Positions 23,285 to 33,440 of a stretch of DNA of 64,000 bases are shown piece by piece. Each line of letters opens with the position of its first letter. Position 1 is the first letter of the stretch. Both the position numbers and the translations under genes were made by a program. Below the pieces are notes generated by a model. That model searched no databases and had not been told where the DNA came from. It saw nothing but the letters and a program-made list of their open reading frames with translations. Source of the stretch: Mytilus galloprovincialis (lineage: Eukaryota; Mollusca; Bivalvia; Mytilida; Mytilidae); assembly GCF_965363235.1 (NCBI RefSeq), contig NC_134842.1, positions 5,793,112-5,857,111 on the forward strand, read 5' to 3'.

Positions 23285-23719
23285 TATAACTAATTCTGGC
23301 GATTCCCAGTACAATCTGTCCCGTTCAAAAACTCGAAGCAACAAACGTAGCTTTGTGTATTTACTTTAAAGAGATTAAATAAAAAAGTTTTATCTTTCAT
23401 TTGTAAGAAAATATATATATATTATATTCTTATTATCTTTGAAACTTAGTTACGACAATTTGTGTAAATGTACTGGATATTGTATGATTATCGGAAGACC
23501 ACTTTATCCTTTAAATGTACTTTTACTTTTGTTTTCATAACGATTGTGTTTATTTGTCATGATCAGGAATGCAAATAAAAATATTTGGGTTAACTTAAAC
23601 TAGCATGTCTAAGTTCAACAATATGATTATAATCTTCACTTATTAAATGGGTCAGCAATCTTTAAATTTTTTTCAACTGAACCTTAACTTGTAATGGTGT
23701 AGTTTATTTACACATATCT

Positions 23720-23905
23720 TCCCAGTAGTAGATTACCTTAGCAGTATTTTGCACAACTTGTTTGGAATATTTCGGTCCTCTATGCTCTTCAACTTTGTAC
23801 TTGTTGTGCTTTTGAACTGTTTTGATCTGAGCGTCACTGGTGAGTCTAATGTAGACGAAACGCGCGTCTGGCATATTAAATTATGAACCTGGTACCTGTG
23901 ATAAC
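23720..23905 (-). repeat. Family D repeat (CGCGTTTCGTC)
   Basis: It contains ctatgctcttcaactttgta, tctgagcgtcactggtgagt and gacgaaacgcgcgtctggca, the reverse orientation of the insertion at 12036. The small - strand open frame 23733-23978 belongs to it and to the neighbouring repeat. Confidence 0.75.
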
Positions 23906-23919
23906 TAATTTCACAACTT

Positions 23920-24358
23920 GAAGCCACTGCTGGTTGACGTTTCGTCCCCGAGGGTATTACCAGTCCCGTAGTCAGCACTTCGGTGTTGACATGGTCATTT
24001 TTATAAATTACCTGTTTACAAAACTTTGATTTTTTCGAAAAAACTAATGATTTTCTTATCCAAGGAGTAGTTTACCTTAGCCGTTTTTGGCATATCAAAT
24101 TATAATCCTGATACCTTTGATAACTATGTGCATGTTGTTTACAAACAGAACGTAGAATACTTTCTGAATTATTTTATTTCTTTGATAGGGAAAAAGGCGG
24201 CTGGTTTATTTCTGTTTATATATTTGTATCATAAATGATAATATACGCTCGTTGCTCTACTCATGTAGAAATGGACCCATTTTTCTTTATTCTTATTTCA
24301 GTGGTAGAGATTTTGATCAATGTGCATTAGAATTTCAACGTATTCTACTTGATTAATG
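23920..24358. repeat. Local direct duplication, second unit
   Basis: It matches 22846-23284 at roughly 1.07 kb distance. Differences are scattered single bases, such as gtggaatacttcc versus gtagaatactttc. Confidence 0.8.
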
Positions 24359-24479
24359 TGCACTTGGTCTTATTAAATAAGTCAATAATTGCGTAACTTT
24401 GGCTTCCTAACAAGAAAAGGGCAAACAATGCTGTAATCGGTGTATACTTTAAATGCTAAAAATATTGCATGCATTTGCA

Positions 24480-24790
24480 TTTTTGTATCCAAAACATGCT
24501 AGAGTGGTAAAGGAGTTCATAACAGTATCATCCTCTCCAATCAACTTTATTGGTATACTTATTTTATACTCTTTAACATATAGGACCGGGAAAATATCTT
24601 ATGATAGTGTTTCTCTTCTACTGTGTAAAACATCATCCGTTCGCTTTGCGGTTTTTTTAGGAGGATATCTGTTGATATGAACTGTTTGTAGGACCTAAAT
24701 GGCCACCATGAATACTAGTTTGAATTATTTTATTTAAACACGTCTTCTAATAAAACAATTAAGGTAGTCATAAGTAGTCAATGGTTGTGG
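24480..24790 (+). repeat. Duplicated block matching 17470-17760
   Basis: The shared order is tttgtatccaaaa, cttattttatactctttaac, gtaggacctaaatggcca and gaatactag. It belongs to copy 2. I see no coding function. Confidence 0.7.
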
Positions 24791-25494
24791 TACGCAAAAA
24801 ATACATTGGATTAAGTACCAATGTTGATCATATTTTGTGTTAACCGTAAGGGGGTAACTGTCACTCATTTATGAAAGAAATTTGATAGTAAATGAGAAAT
24901 AGAAGTATTCAAGCTGAATGATCAATCCATATTAAAGTTTACTGACTACATGGAGGTTTGTATTAGTCTTTACCTAAAACTTAAATGTACGCCGCGTTCC
25001 AGAGAAGAACATAACTTTCTTTCCTTTAAATGATTAATTTGTTGTAAATACTAAAAATAATAGTGTGGCCTGCTCTGGCTAATACTATCCATTTTACCTC
25101 AATGCAATTTTATAATAAATTATGTTTTTGCAACTCATTCCATTCAAAATATTTCATTTTTGTGATATTTCACTTGAATAGCGTGAAGTTTTAACAAATG
25201 AGAGAAAACAAGTAGCTGGACATTATTACGATAGGGGATAGGAAAGGTAAACATTTTTGATACATTTTCATGAACATTTCAACTTACACTTGGACTTATT
25301 TACACGACTTAACAATAAAAGTAAGTGTTGTAAGCTGTCTTAACTATATAGTTCCGTAGAACTCAGTTCGTGACTATAACATAATATCGATTAAAATTAA
25401 TTGCATATCTAACAAATAAAAAAAATGTGTTCCACCATCATTCAATGCCAAAATGTCAGTGTATTTGCTTCTTTGTATTCAAAATATACTATTG

Positions 25495-25690
25495 TTTTCC
25501 CGTTTGAATGGTTTTACACTAATAATTTGTGGGCCCTTTATAGCTTGTTGTTATGTGTGAGCCAAGGTTCCGTGTTGAAGGCCGTACATTGACATTGACA
25601 TTGGCTTACTTTTTTTTAAATTGTTATTTGGATAGAGAGTTGTCTCATTGGCACTCACACCACATCTTCCTATATCTATAGAATGGTGAA
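25495..25690 (+). repeat. Dispersed ~180-bp repeat, family A
   Basis: It includes ttcccgtttgaatggtttta, cctttatagcttg, ttccgtgttgaaggccgtac and gagagttgtctcattggcac in the family order. It interrupts the third duplicated block. Confidence 0.8.
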
Positions 25691-25711
25691 TGAGTTTATT
25701 TAAGGAATGAC

Positions 25712-25850
25712 TGTATTATTTATTCTGTCTATGAAGAAATAACATAAAAAATGTGGTGCAGACTGAATAACGCGCGTAACGGGTTATTTAACAGTGTGCA
25801 CCATATTTTGTATGTTATTTCGAATAGACAGAAAAAATATTACAGACGTC
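25712..25850. repeat. Foldback (hairpin) element
   Basis: The arm ttattctgtctatgaagaaa (25720 on) pairs with ttatttcgaatagacagaaa (about 25815-25834). The pairing continues through aatgtggtgcagact versus agtgtgcaccatatt, giving about 50 bp per arm around a short loop rich in CGCG. It is likely a MITE. Confidence 0.65.
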
Positions 25851-26399
25851 ATTATTTATAATTTAATTCTAAATTCCACTTTAAACCATAGAAAACCATG
25901 ACAAAACGTTGATGACGTCACGGTCACATTACTTAATTATGTCTATGGGCTTAGAACAAAATAACATCAGCCAATCAGAAGACGCGTTACATTCAAAATT
26001 AAATTATGAAAGGATAGTCCTAGTCGAACAATATCATTTTTAAAACTTATTTTATACTCTTAAATATGTAGGACAGGGGTTATATCATATGATAGTGTTT
26101 ATCCTGTACTATGTAAAATTCCATCCATGTGTCTTGCTGTTTTATTAGGAGGTATTTTTGTGTGAGACACTGTTGATATTAATTGTTAGTAGATCATAAA
26201 ATGGCCGCCAAGAATACTAGAAAAAAAATTAATATTTTTTTTATATAAACACGTCCTCATATAAAACAAAACACGTTAGTCATTAGGGATGTAAATTTCA
26301 CCAGTACTATGTAGTCACTGATGATGTTTCTCACATAATTTATTGCTTAGATTACCAATAGTGATCATTGCTTGTGCTAACTGTGGAAGGCCATTGATG

Positions 26400-26590
26400 T
26401 TTTCACTGCACCGCAAAAAGTGCGACGTATGTTTTACAAAAATGTACGTTCGTTTAAAAAAAAATCAGGTGTAAAACGCCCGTTTAGTAACTGGCATAAT
26501 ACATCACGTTTGTAAAACGTATGTTTTAAAAACGTACGTAAAACATATGTTTAATATGTGTTTTACGTGCGATACATACTATATTTTTGT
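26400..26590. other. AAAACGT-rich motif cluster
   Basis: Motifs of the form GTAAAACG, AAAACGTACG and their reverse complements recur about eight times, several as palindromes (for example aaacgtacgtaaaac). This could be a decayed repeat. There is no coding sequence. Confidence 0.4.
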
Positions 26591-27218
26591 GTTGCGCAGC
26601 CGTTTTTCTTAATTAAAACTTATTTAACGTTAATTAAACATTCAACTTCATGAAAATTTCACGTCAACTTGCCAGGTTTTTTTTAACAATTTATTTTCCA
26701 TTGCTTTAATTTATACATGTTTTAAGAGCATACACCGTGTAGAACGCCACATGCGGGGTGTCGGCTATGTTTGACATGGGGTGGCAATTTTGAAGCGACG
26801 AAAAAGTAACAAGGTAAGTTCAAGCATCAAAATTTCTTATTTTTAGAACTCTCAGTACCATATAATGTATTGCACGGAAGGAACTGCAACATAATCTATT
26901 TCCTGAAAGCAGAAGCAGTCGTTTTCAGTGCTCAGTTTTCTCAAACACCTCGCCCTAGTTTTCCGTGTTGCAGATTTTGAGGCTTTATATGCCAATTTCT
27001 GTATAAAAAACTACTTTACACAGCTAACCTCCGTATCATTTATATAGAATTGTATTCCTCTCATTGACTTATACCAAATACCAGTTTCTTAGTTAAAATC
27101 AATTGGTTTTAAAACTGTTATTCATCAAAATATAAAGTGTCGCTCGGGGTGTCAGATTTTGCGTCGCAAGGGGTAGGACTTGTCATAAAAAAGAATACAT
27201 TTTCTTATAAATCGATCT

Positions 27219-27563
27219 CTATCTGATACTTTTTAATTCAAACACACCTACACTGTTATGATGATAAATTACAAACTTAAGGTATGTAGTTCTAGCTGGG
27301 CGATTACGAACGAAATAACTGTCTTGAATCATATTTTCTTGTAAACCTTTTCCGTTGTATATTTGTGTACAAGTCGTTGTTTTCTCATTGACAATTGTAG
27401 TATCATCGTCTTTAGGATTACTTGAAGTTGTTTTGTCATTCGCTGAAAAAGATGCCGGTGAGTGTTTTATTGGAGAGAGTGTTCTAATTCTTTTAGGAGT
27501 GATGGTTTTTGGCGGCGTGCACGAGTGGTTTTTAGATAAACCTGGTGATGAACTATGATGCAT
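27219..27563 (-). CDS. Unrecognised frame inside the inverted-repeat element
   Basis: The frame is open from 27659 to the stop at 27219; the first ATG is at 27563, giving 114 residues. Upstream of that ATG the same frame reads LWLNKPKHGGKSQNSP, which looks protein-like, so the start may be an exon joined from elsewhere. The product is rich in S, T, P, K and H, with TPPKTITPKRIRTLSPIKHS in the middle, and is likely disordered. A second frame is also open over part of the region, which lowers confidence. It ends 16 bp before the left arm. It could be an exon picked up by the transposon or chance. Confidence 0.3.
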   Translation of the reverse strand: MHHSSSPGLSKNHSCTPPKTITPKRIRTLSPIKHSPASFSANDKTTSSNPKDDDTTIVNEKTTTCTQIYNGKGLQENMIQDSYFVRNRPARTTYLKFVIYHHNSVGVFELKSIR

Positions 27564-27737
27564 TTTGGCTGGTGGAGGCTTCGGGCATATCTTATATTGA
27601 GGACTATTTTGTGATTTTCCACCATGTTTTGGTTTATTGAGCCATAGCCTTGCCTTTTTTTACCATGATAGTGACTGAAAAGGAAAAAATCGTTTACCAG
27701 CGTGGAAACTAAATATTTTGAGCCATTTTCTTACTAT

Positions 27738-27903
27738 GAATGAGATCAAAAGCACATGTTTTATAAGACCAAAAACAGGCAAAATGAAAAACCCTTATTT
27801 TGTCATGATAAAGTAGATGTGAATGAAATCAAAAGCATATCTTTTATAAGACCAAAAACAGGCAAAATGAAAAATCCTTGTTTTGTCATGGTAAAGTAGA
27901 TGT
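27738..27903 (+). repeat. 83-bp tandem duplication
   Basis: Two head-to-tail units (27738-27820 and 27821-27903) share ttttataagaccaaaaacag and gcaaaatgaaaaa. It lies in the core of the inverted-repeat element. Confidence 0.8.
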
Positions 27904-28419
27904 GTTTGAAATAAAATGTATCATATGAAGGCTAATTTATATGCAAATATGTATTTTTTATGACAAGCCTCTACCCCTTGCGACGCAAAATCTGACACCC
28001 CGAGCGACACTTTATATTTTGATGAATAACAGTTTTAAAACCAATTGATTTTAACTAAGAAACTGGTATTTGGTATAGGTCAATGAGAGGAATACAATTC
28101 TATATAAATGATACGGAGGTTAGCTGTGTAAAGTAGTTTTTTATACCGAAATTGGCATATAAAGCCTCAAAATCTGCAACACGGAAAACTAGGGCGAGGT
28201 GTTTGAGAAAACTGAGCACTGAAAACGACTGCTTCTGCTTTCAGGAAATAGATTATGTTGCAGTTCCTTCCGTGCAATACATTATATGGTACTGAGAGTT
28301 CTAAAAATAAGAAATTTTGATGCTTGAACTTACCTTGTTACTTTTTCGTCGCTTCAAAATTGCCACCCCATGTCAAACATAGCCGACACCCCGCATGTGG
28401 CGTTCTACACGGTGGCATA

Positions 28420-29624
28420 TGTATTGACACTGTATAAGCCAATTAAAAAAAATTACAAAAGCATACTGCAAACATGACTATTTGCATAGTGATTAAAATC
28501 ATCTGTTCATGATCAACCTTGTGATACAACATCTTCTTTTGAAAAGAATAAGAATTAAAAACAAGAATAAGAATTTTATTTGTTTAAAATCCAAACAATA
28601 TGATTGTAATTAAATAAAGAAACCAATACAAAACAAACACAAATCAAACACACAGACAAACAGGCATATTAATGACAGAACATTAGACAATAAACAATAC
28701 AAACAATTGATAAGCTATTGTAAGTATTATTAACCTTAAAATTTACACATTAAATGCACATTTATGTGAATCTAGAATTTTAAAAATGTATTTGCAAATT
28801 TTCAGGTGAAGTAATCTTATTGGCAATCATACCACATCTCCTTATTTTCAAATGAATCAAATAAATCAATGTGAAAAAGTAAAAAATTCATTTTACATGA
28901 GAAATTTCACACACATTTTAAACATATTACCAATTTTTATTCCACAAAAAATGTATCTTTTTTAAGACATGGATTTCGCTATTAGGACCCATCCAAGCCC
29001 CGCTCCCCCTAAGTTATTGTAAATTTTTGTAATCTACGATAAAGGTTTTACTTCTAAACATACGTTTGAGAATATATCTTTGTTTCTCAGGGGTGAAGCA
29101 CTTCCCCATAATCCACCTTTGGTTTTTCAAATCTATTCTTATTTTACAAGAAGGGATCAAAAGGACACTTGGATGTGATATTTGCATGGTCATATATTAA
29201 TCTATTCTGTTTATAATCACAGTTAGTAAGTATATTTCTAGGGGATTGGGGAGACGATTTGACTATAGTTTAATAGTCCCAGAATATTTGCTGTAATTTC
29301 TGTTCAGTTCAAACAATGTTTCATGTGACCTCGAACATCAGATTTTCAGGACTTATATTATTTATTTTTATTTTGTTATTTTTGCCTACAGAAAAAATCG
29401 AAATGTCTTTAAAATTTGCTGGAGATCAAAATGCAAACGGTTGAAAATATATTCAAGCTCTTATTCTGCGCGTCACATTCCTGTCGAAAATTCATGTTTT
29501 GTTAAATAATGAACAGGAGTACATTTAAAAAAAAAAATGGAATATTTTATTGCTGAAAACAGTGTGTCTTCGATAGAACTTACGAGCATCAAATATCATA
29601 CCATTTTTACTTTTCAAATGCAAA
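28420..29624. other. No gene seen
   Basis: AT-rich sequence leading up to the second CAAX gene. No ISRE-like motif or exon is apparent here. Confidence 0.5.
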
Positions 29625-29746
29625 CACTGAATTCATGATTACCTTAAATATTCAATTTTGTTTTTACAGAATCGTTGAAAATACAACTTGCTGAACGGAT
29701 ATAAAAAGTACAATTTTAGTTAGAATACTGTAGAAAAAACACACAA

Positions 29747-30733
29747 ATGGAGCTGAGACCATCAGAAATATTTTACTCACAAGATTCCATTATAAAAAGA
29801 TTTAGGGATAGCACAAGCCATGGAAATACATATATAGGGGAAACTTTAGACCAATTATTGCTAGGCCATTGTAATGTGAATAGCATACCTACTATTTCTG
29901 TTGTGAAAAAATACGGGAAATGGTATACATCAGACAATCGACGATTATGGGTGTTCCGAAAGGCAGAGGAGCTTGGCTTCCTAAAAACTATTGACGTAAA
30001 TGAAACGTACTACTTCAATCAAAACAAATTCACAACGAAAAACGATGGAACGTCTATTCGTGTACGAGGTAGAACACCTGGCGGAAGTTTATGGAGATCG
30101 TGGAAACCAAAACGACCAAATTCAAGCTTTCAGCGATCTATTCCAACTAGTAATAATTTGAATACAAGTAACGCCTTGTCTTCAAAAAGAAATACAAGTC
30201 CGTCGTATCCTTTCAGTAACCAAACTACGAATCATTACCAGCAACACACGTCTCTAAGTAACAGATCTAGCATGTCAAGTGTCTATTCAGATCAAAATGA
30301 AAAAAGAAAAACAAGTCCGATAACAGGCCGCACGGTTGACTACAGCTATATGGGTCAATATCAACCAAATTATGGTCACACTACTTCATATCAGCCACCG
30401 AGTCAACCCACATATCCAAGTCCTACTCACACTTACACAAATAGGGTTTCGAGTCCAACAATTCAAAAATGGAGCAACTATTTCGAAAGCTATAGCAACG
30501 ACTCTTCGAATGTCGGTAACAGACAGGATCTTATCAATTCCACCAATACAGTGACGACGGAAACCAATAACCAATATTCCTCATATGGACGTGGGTCAAG
30601 TTACATAGATAGGTCGACGGATCGTGTTCCTTCAAGGTCGTCTAGTAGACACGAAACTCGACATAAAACAAATAACAACCAATCTTTCAAAGCTGATCGT
30701 GACATCAATAAAGGTTGTTGTACAATACTATAA
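29747..30733 (+). CDS. ParB/Srx-like domain protein with CAAX box, copy 2
   Basis: A complete 328-codon single-exon frame, the same length as the copy at 18537 with no net insertion or deletion even in the low-complexity part. Conserved features are RPSEIFYSQDSI (4-15), SIPTISVVKKYGKW (46-59), DNRRLWVFRKAEE (63-75), the R/G/W patch and the terminal KGCCTIL CAAX box. Most changes fall at residues 16-45, 80-100 and in the S/T/N-rich region. About 120 bp upstream and 350 bp downstream are also related to copy 1; the upstream part includes a tttttacag acceptor (AG at 29668-29669) pointing to a spliced leader. AATAAA at 31112-31117 is a plausible polyadenylation signal. Two intact copies argue for selection on both. 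The CAAX box predicts lipid anchoring to a membrane. Confidence 0.85.
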   Translation: MELRPSEIFYSQDSIIKRFRDSTSHGNTYIGETLDQLLLGHCNVNSIPTISVVKKYGKWYTSDNRRLWVFRKAEELGFLKTIDVNETYYFNQNKFTTKNDGTSIRVRGRTPGGSLWRSWKPKRPNSSFQRSIPTSNNLNTSNALSSKRNTSPSYPFSNQTTNHYQQHTSLSNRSSMSSVYSDQNEKRKTSPITGRTVDYSYMGQYQPNYGHTTSYQPPSQPTYPSPTHTYTNRVSSPTIQKWSNYFESYSNDSSNVGNRQDLINSTNTVTTETNNQYSSYGRGSSYIDRSTDRVPSRSSSRHETRHKTNNNQSFKADRDINKGCCTIL

Positions 30734-31387
30734 CAATTTCTAACTTTGGTTTTTATTCAGTACAGACCAGTGAATTGGACTGCCCTGAGCAAATAGTGGA
30801 AAAATACTTGAGAGAATTTCAATGAACGTTAAATATTCATTCAGGCCTGTGTTCTTACAGTGGTTTGCTTTTTAAAATAATTTTAATTTTTTGCCTTTCG
30901 CTGATTTTCATATTATGTATTAGACTTGTTTTTTATATTTGATGACTTAAGACTAGCATAACTCGAAATGCGTAAATGGTGCATACTATATTCCGGATTT
31001 TGAAATTTCGCATCATAATTAATCCTTGTGTTACACTTAACTATTTGATAGCACAGATTTACCAAAATACACGTTATATTGTCTGTTCATAAAAACTCAT
31101 ATACAAAATTCAATAAAAAAAAATTGACAAAATATGTGTGTTTTTTATGCTTCATTCCTTTCAAATAAAAATGAGAAAATATGATTTAGTTAATAATACT
31201 TACATGTAGATTCATTTTGTCTAATTTTGTGACGTTGACGTCAAGACAAGTATTATATGTTTTTCAATACCTCATGAGTGCATTTCAAGTAAAATCTGAT
31301 GCGTTTTCTGTGTTCTCAAGAAATTGATTGATTTCTAAATTTTGTTTCCGATAAAGACTTAACATATTCTTTTTTTTGTCTATATAC

Positions 31388-31830
31388 AATTGAGAATGGA
31401 AATGAGAATATGTCAAAGAGAAAACATTCCGAGCAAAGACCGGACAACAGCGGAAGGCCACCAATGAGTCTTCAACGCAGCGACGAGAAAATCCCGTACC
31501 CGGGGGTTAGTCCTAATCTGGTCCCTAAATAAAATCGTGTGTAAGTTCAGCAAAAATGAACATCATATAAAACTTAAAAACATAGAAATAAACTACAACT
31601 AGAAAAAACCTACAAGACAAACAAAGGCCCGAGGCTGGGGACTTCGGACAAGCGCAAAAATGTGACAGGATTAAATATATTTTGTGAGATCTCAACCCCA
31701 ACCTCCTTAATAACTCTAGGCAATGTAGAATAAAAAAAAAACACAAAGGAATACGCAAAGTAAAACTAAAAGAAACTAAGCATAATGACAATGATATATA
31801 AATTAACACAGGACTGCTAGCAGTCACTGA
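31388..31830 (+). repeat. Dispersed repeat, family F
   Basis: It opens caattgagaatggaaatgag and contains gaaggccaccaatgagtctt and tggtccctaaataaaatc. It matches 57541-57720 closely, and 32380-32470 in part. It is followed by an A-rich stretch and shadow frames on the other strand. Confidence 0.75.
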
Positions 31831-32379
31831 CAGACCTCAATTAAACTGATTGAAATATTATGTCTTCATCAAACCAAAATCAAGTATTTATCTATATAAA
31901 TCACTGAAAAAATACTAAGAAGTATAAACATTGAGACAACTGTTCACCACTGACTACAGAACGAGGATGTAGAGGAGTTGGCATTCAACCCCGATAGTAA
32001 GATAAAATGTTCTTGGACCAGCATACATTTGAGCACTTCATTAGTAAAAATTGATATCCTGATCTATTTTCTTAGTGTTTTTGTGTGTGGAGAACAAGGC
32101 TTAAAAACTGAAAAATACATGTGTTGTGCTTGCATTTTGACATATACTATTCAAACCAGAATTTGTTAATCAATTGAAGTGTTTGCATATACATATTGTT
32201 ATTAGAATTAAGAACATTTATGTAAATGTATTGGTTTAAGTCTATTTATGTCAAACTGGAGCGGATATATCTGAAGTTTCCAATAGTAGTGGTTTCAATA
32301 ATGGTCTATGGGAGCAAATTACAATGTATCAATGAGCAAGGGATTGAAAGACTATTTGTATTTGTCCTTGGAATACAAT

Positions 32380-32470
32380 TGGGAAAGGAAATGTGGAATG
32401 TTTCAAAGCGACAACAACCCGACGATAGAGCAGACAACAGCCGAAGACCACCAATGGGTCTGTATATGAT
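32380..32470 (+). repeat. Family F fragment
   Basis: It contains gacaacaacccgacgataga and agaccaccaatgggtctgta. It is truncated on both sides. The open frame 32226-32510 runs through it and is not considered a gene. Confidence 0.65.
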
Positions 32471-32852
32471 CACCGTAAGTCTACGGTTAGTGTGTCTTGT
32501 TCTTGTGTAGGGTTGCTAGTCACCATTTGAAATGGATAACAGACAATTGACATTTTATATCGTCTTTCAGCTAGTGGTGATCCTCTTGGTTTTTATACCT
32601 TGAATGACATGTTGGTAAAACTCTTGTAGCGACCGTACCATCTCTGTTCCTTTTAACGTTGTTTTTTTTTTCATTTTGTTGTTGTTTTTTTTTGTAATTG
32701 GATTCAGACACTTCACTTATCCTAGGGTCGTATTATGCTTTCGGTTTTATTTTTAGCCATAAATACATTTAATATTTTATTTTAAGTTATTTATTCTCAT
32801 TTGATACATATTCTTGTTTGTATATGCATGATTGATACTGATGTTTTTTTAG

Positions 32853-32959
32853 ATGACTTGAGCCAATCTAACTCTCATCACACCGCTGAGCTTTTATTTT
32901 GCAGCAATTTAGAGCAACCAACTTGTGTATCTGTGAAGTATGTTGTCATCCGTAAGTAA
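32853..32959 (+). CDS. Possible terminal exon, unrecognised
   Basis: An acceptor-like gatgtttttttag precedes 34 open codons and a TAA. The predicted residues include SHHTAELLFCSNLEQPTC and end VKYVVIRK. No partner exon was identified on the + strand upstream, so this may be chance. Confidence 0.2.
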
Positions 32960-33258
32960 AGAGTCTAAGCAAAAAGTACCAAGTATCGCAATTAACGCCG
33001 ACAAAACTCAAGTTAAGTAAACAACAACCAACGACAAAGGTCGAATTAACGGCTAATAAATAGGGATAAAACAAATACCGCGGTGCTTCTTATAATTCAA
33101 TTGTGAGCGCTCAAGATTCACTTACCAGGATCAGGGGTGTTAAACCCTACTATAAAAACAAGCAATACAAATGAGTTTGAAAGTGCTATATTCATAAATC
33201 AATGATATTTTAATATTCTACTTTAAGGAGATTTGTGTAATCAACCGCTTCTTTGGAT

Positions 33259-33440
33259 AGAAAGGGGACGGAAGATGCCATAGGGACATTCAAACTCATA
33301 AATAAAAATAAACTTACAAAGCCATGGCTAAAAAAGAAAAGACAAACAGACAAACAATGGTACACAAACTGCAACATAGAAAAACAAAGGCACGAACCCC
33401 ACAAACAACTGGGGGTGATCTAAGATGCTCCGGAGGGGAA
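33259..33440 (-). repeat. Penelope-type 3' tail, family B
   Basis: It contains ggggacggaagatgccatag, ccatggctaaaaaagaaaag and ctgggggtgatctaagatgc in the same order as 21797-22000. No reverse transcriptase is attached. Confidence 0.75.

Larger units (their letters stand above)
25300..26400 (+). repeat. Partial third copy of the duplicated block
   Basis: The stretches 25310-25480 and 26030-26300 match 16130-16270 and 17540-18000 of copy 1. They are interrupted by a family A repeat (25495-25690) and a foldback element (25712-25850) with its tail to about 26010. Confidence 0.65.
26733..28414. mobile_element. Long-inverted-repeat DNA transposon with 5-bp target duplication
   Basis: The arms 26733-27203 and 27951-28414 are near-perfect inverted copies of about 470 bp. 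Both ends start CACCGTGTAGAACGCC reading inward. GCATA directly abuts each end (26728-26732 and 28415-28419), an exact 5-bp target-site duplication; 2-, 3- and 4-bp readings do not match. Five-bp duplications and CAC...G ends are known from Transib and RAG-like transposons, whose ends and V(D)J signals begin CACWATG or CACAGTG. I find no nonamer at 12 or 23 bp spacing and no transposase inside, so this is a non-autonomous element and the superfamily is a proposal. Confidence 0.8.
21003..31100 (+). repeat. Segmental duplication, copy 2
   Basis: This is the counterpart of 11462-19870. It is longer because of private insertions: the reverse transcriptase fragment near 21797-22850, a local direct duplication (22846-23284 and 23920-24358), a further partial copy (25300-26400) and the inverted-repeat element at 26733-28414. 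It lacks the pogo transposon. It ends in the second CAAX gene and about 350 bp of related downstream sequence. Confidence 0.85.

Noticed and set aside
26733-28414. True V(D)J-type recombination signals
   Set aside because: CACCGTG resembles the heptamer, but no nonamer follows at 12 or 23 bp; only a transposon-class relationship is proposed.
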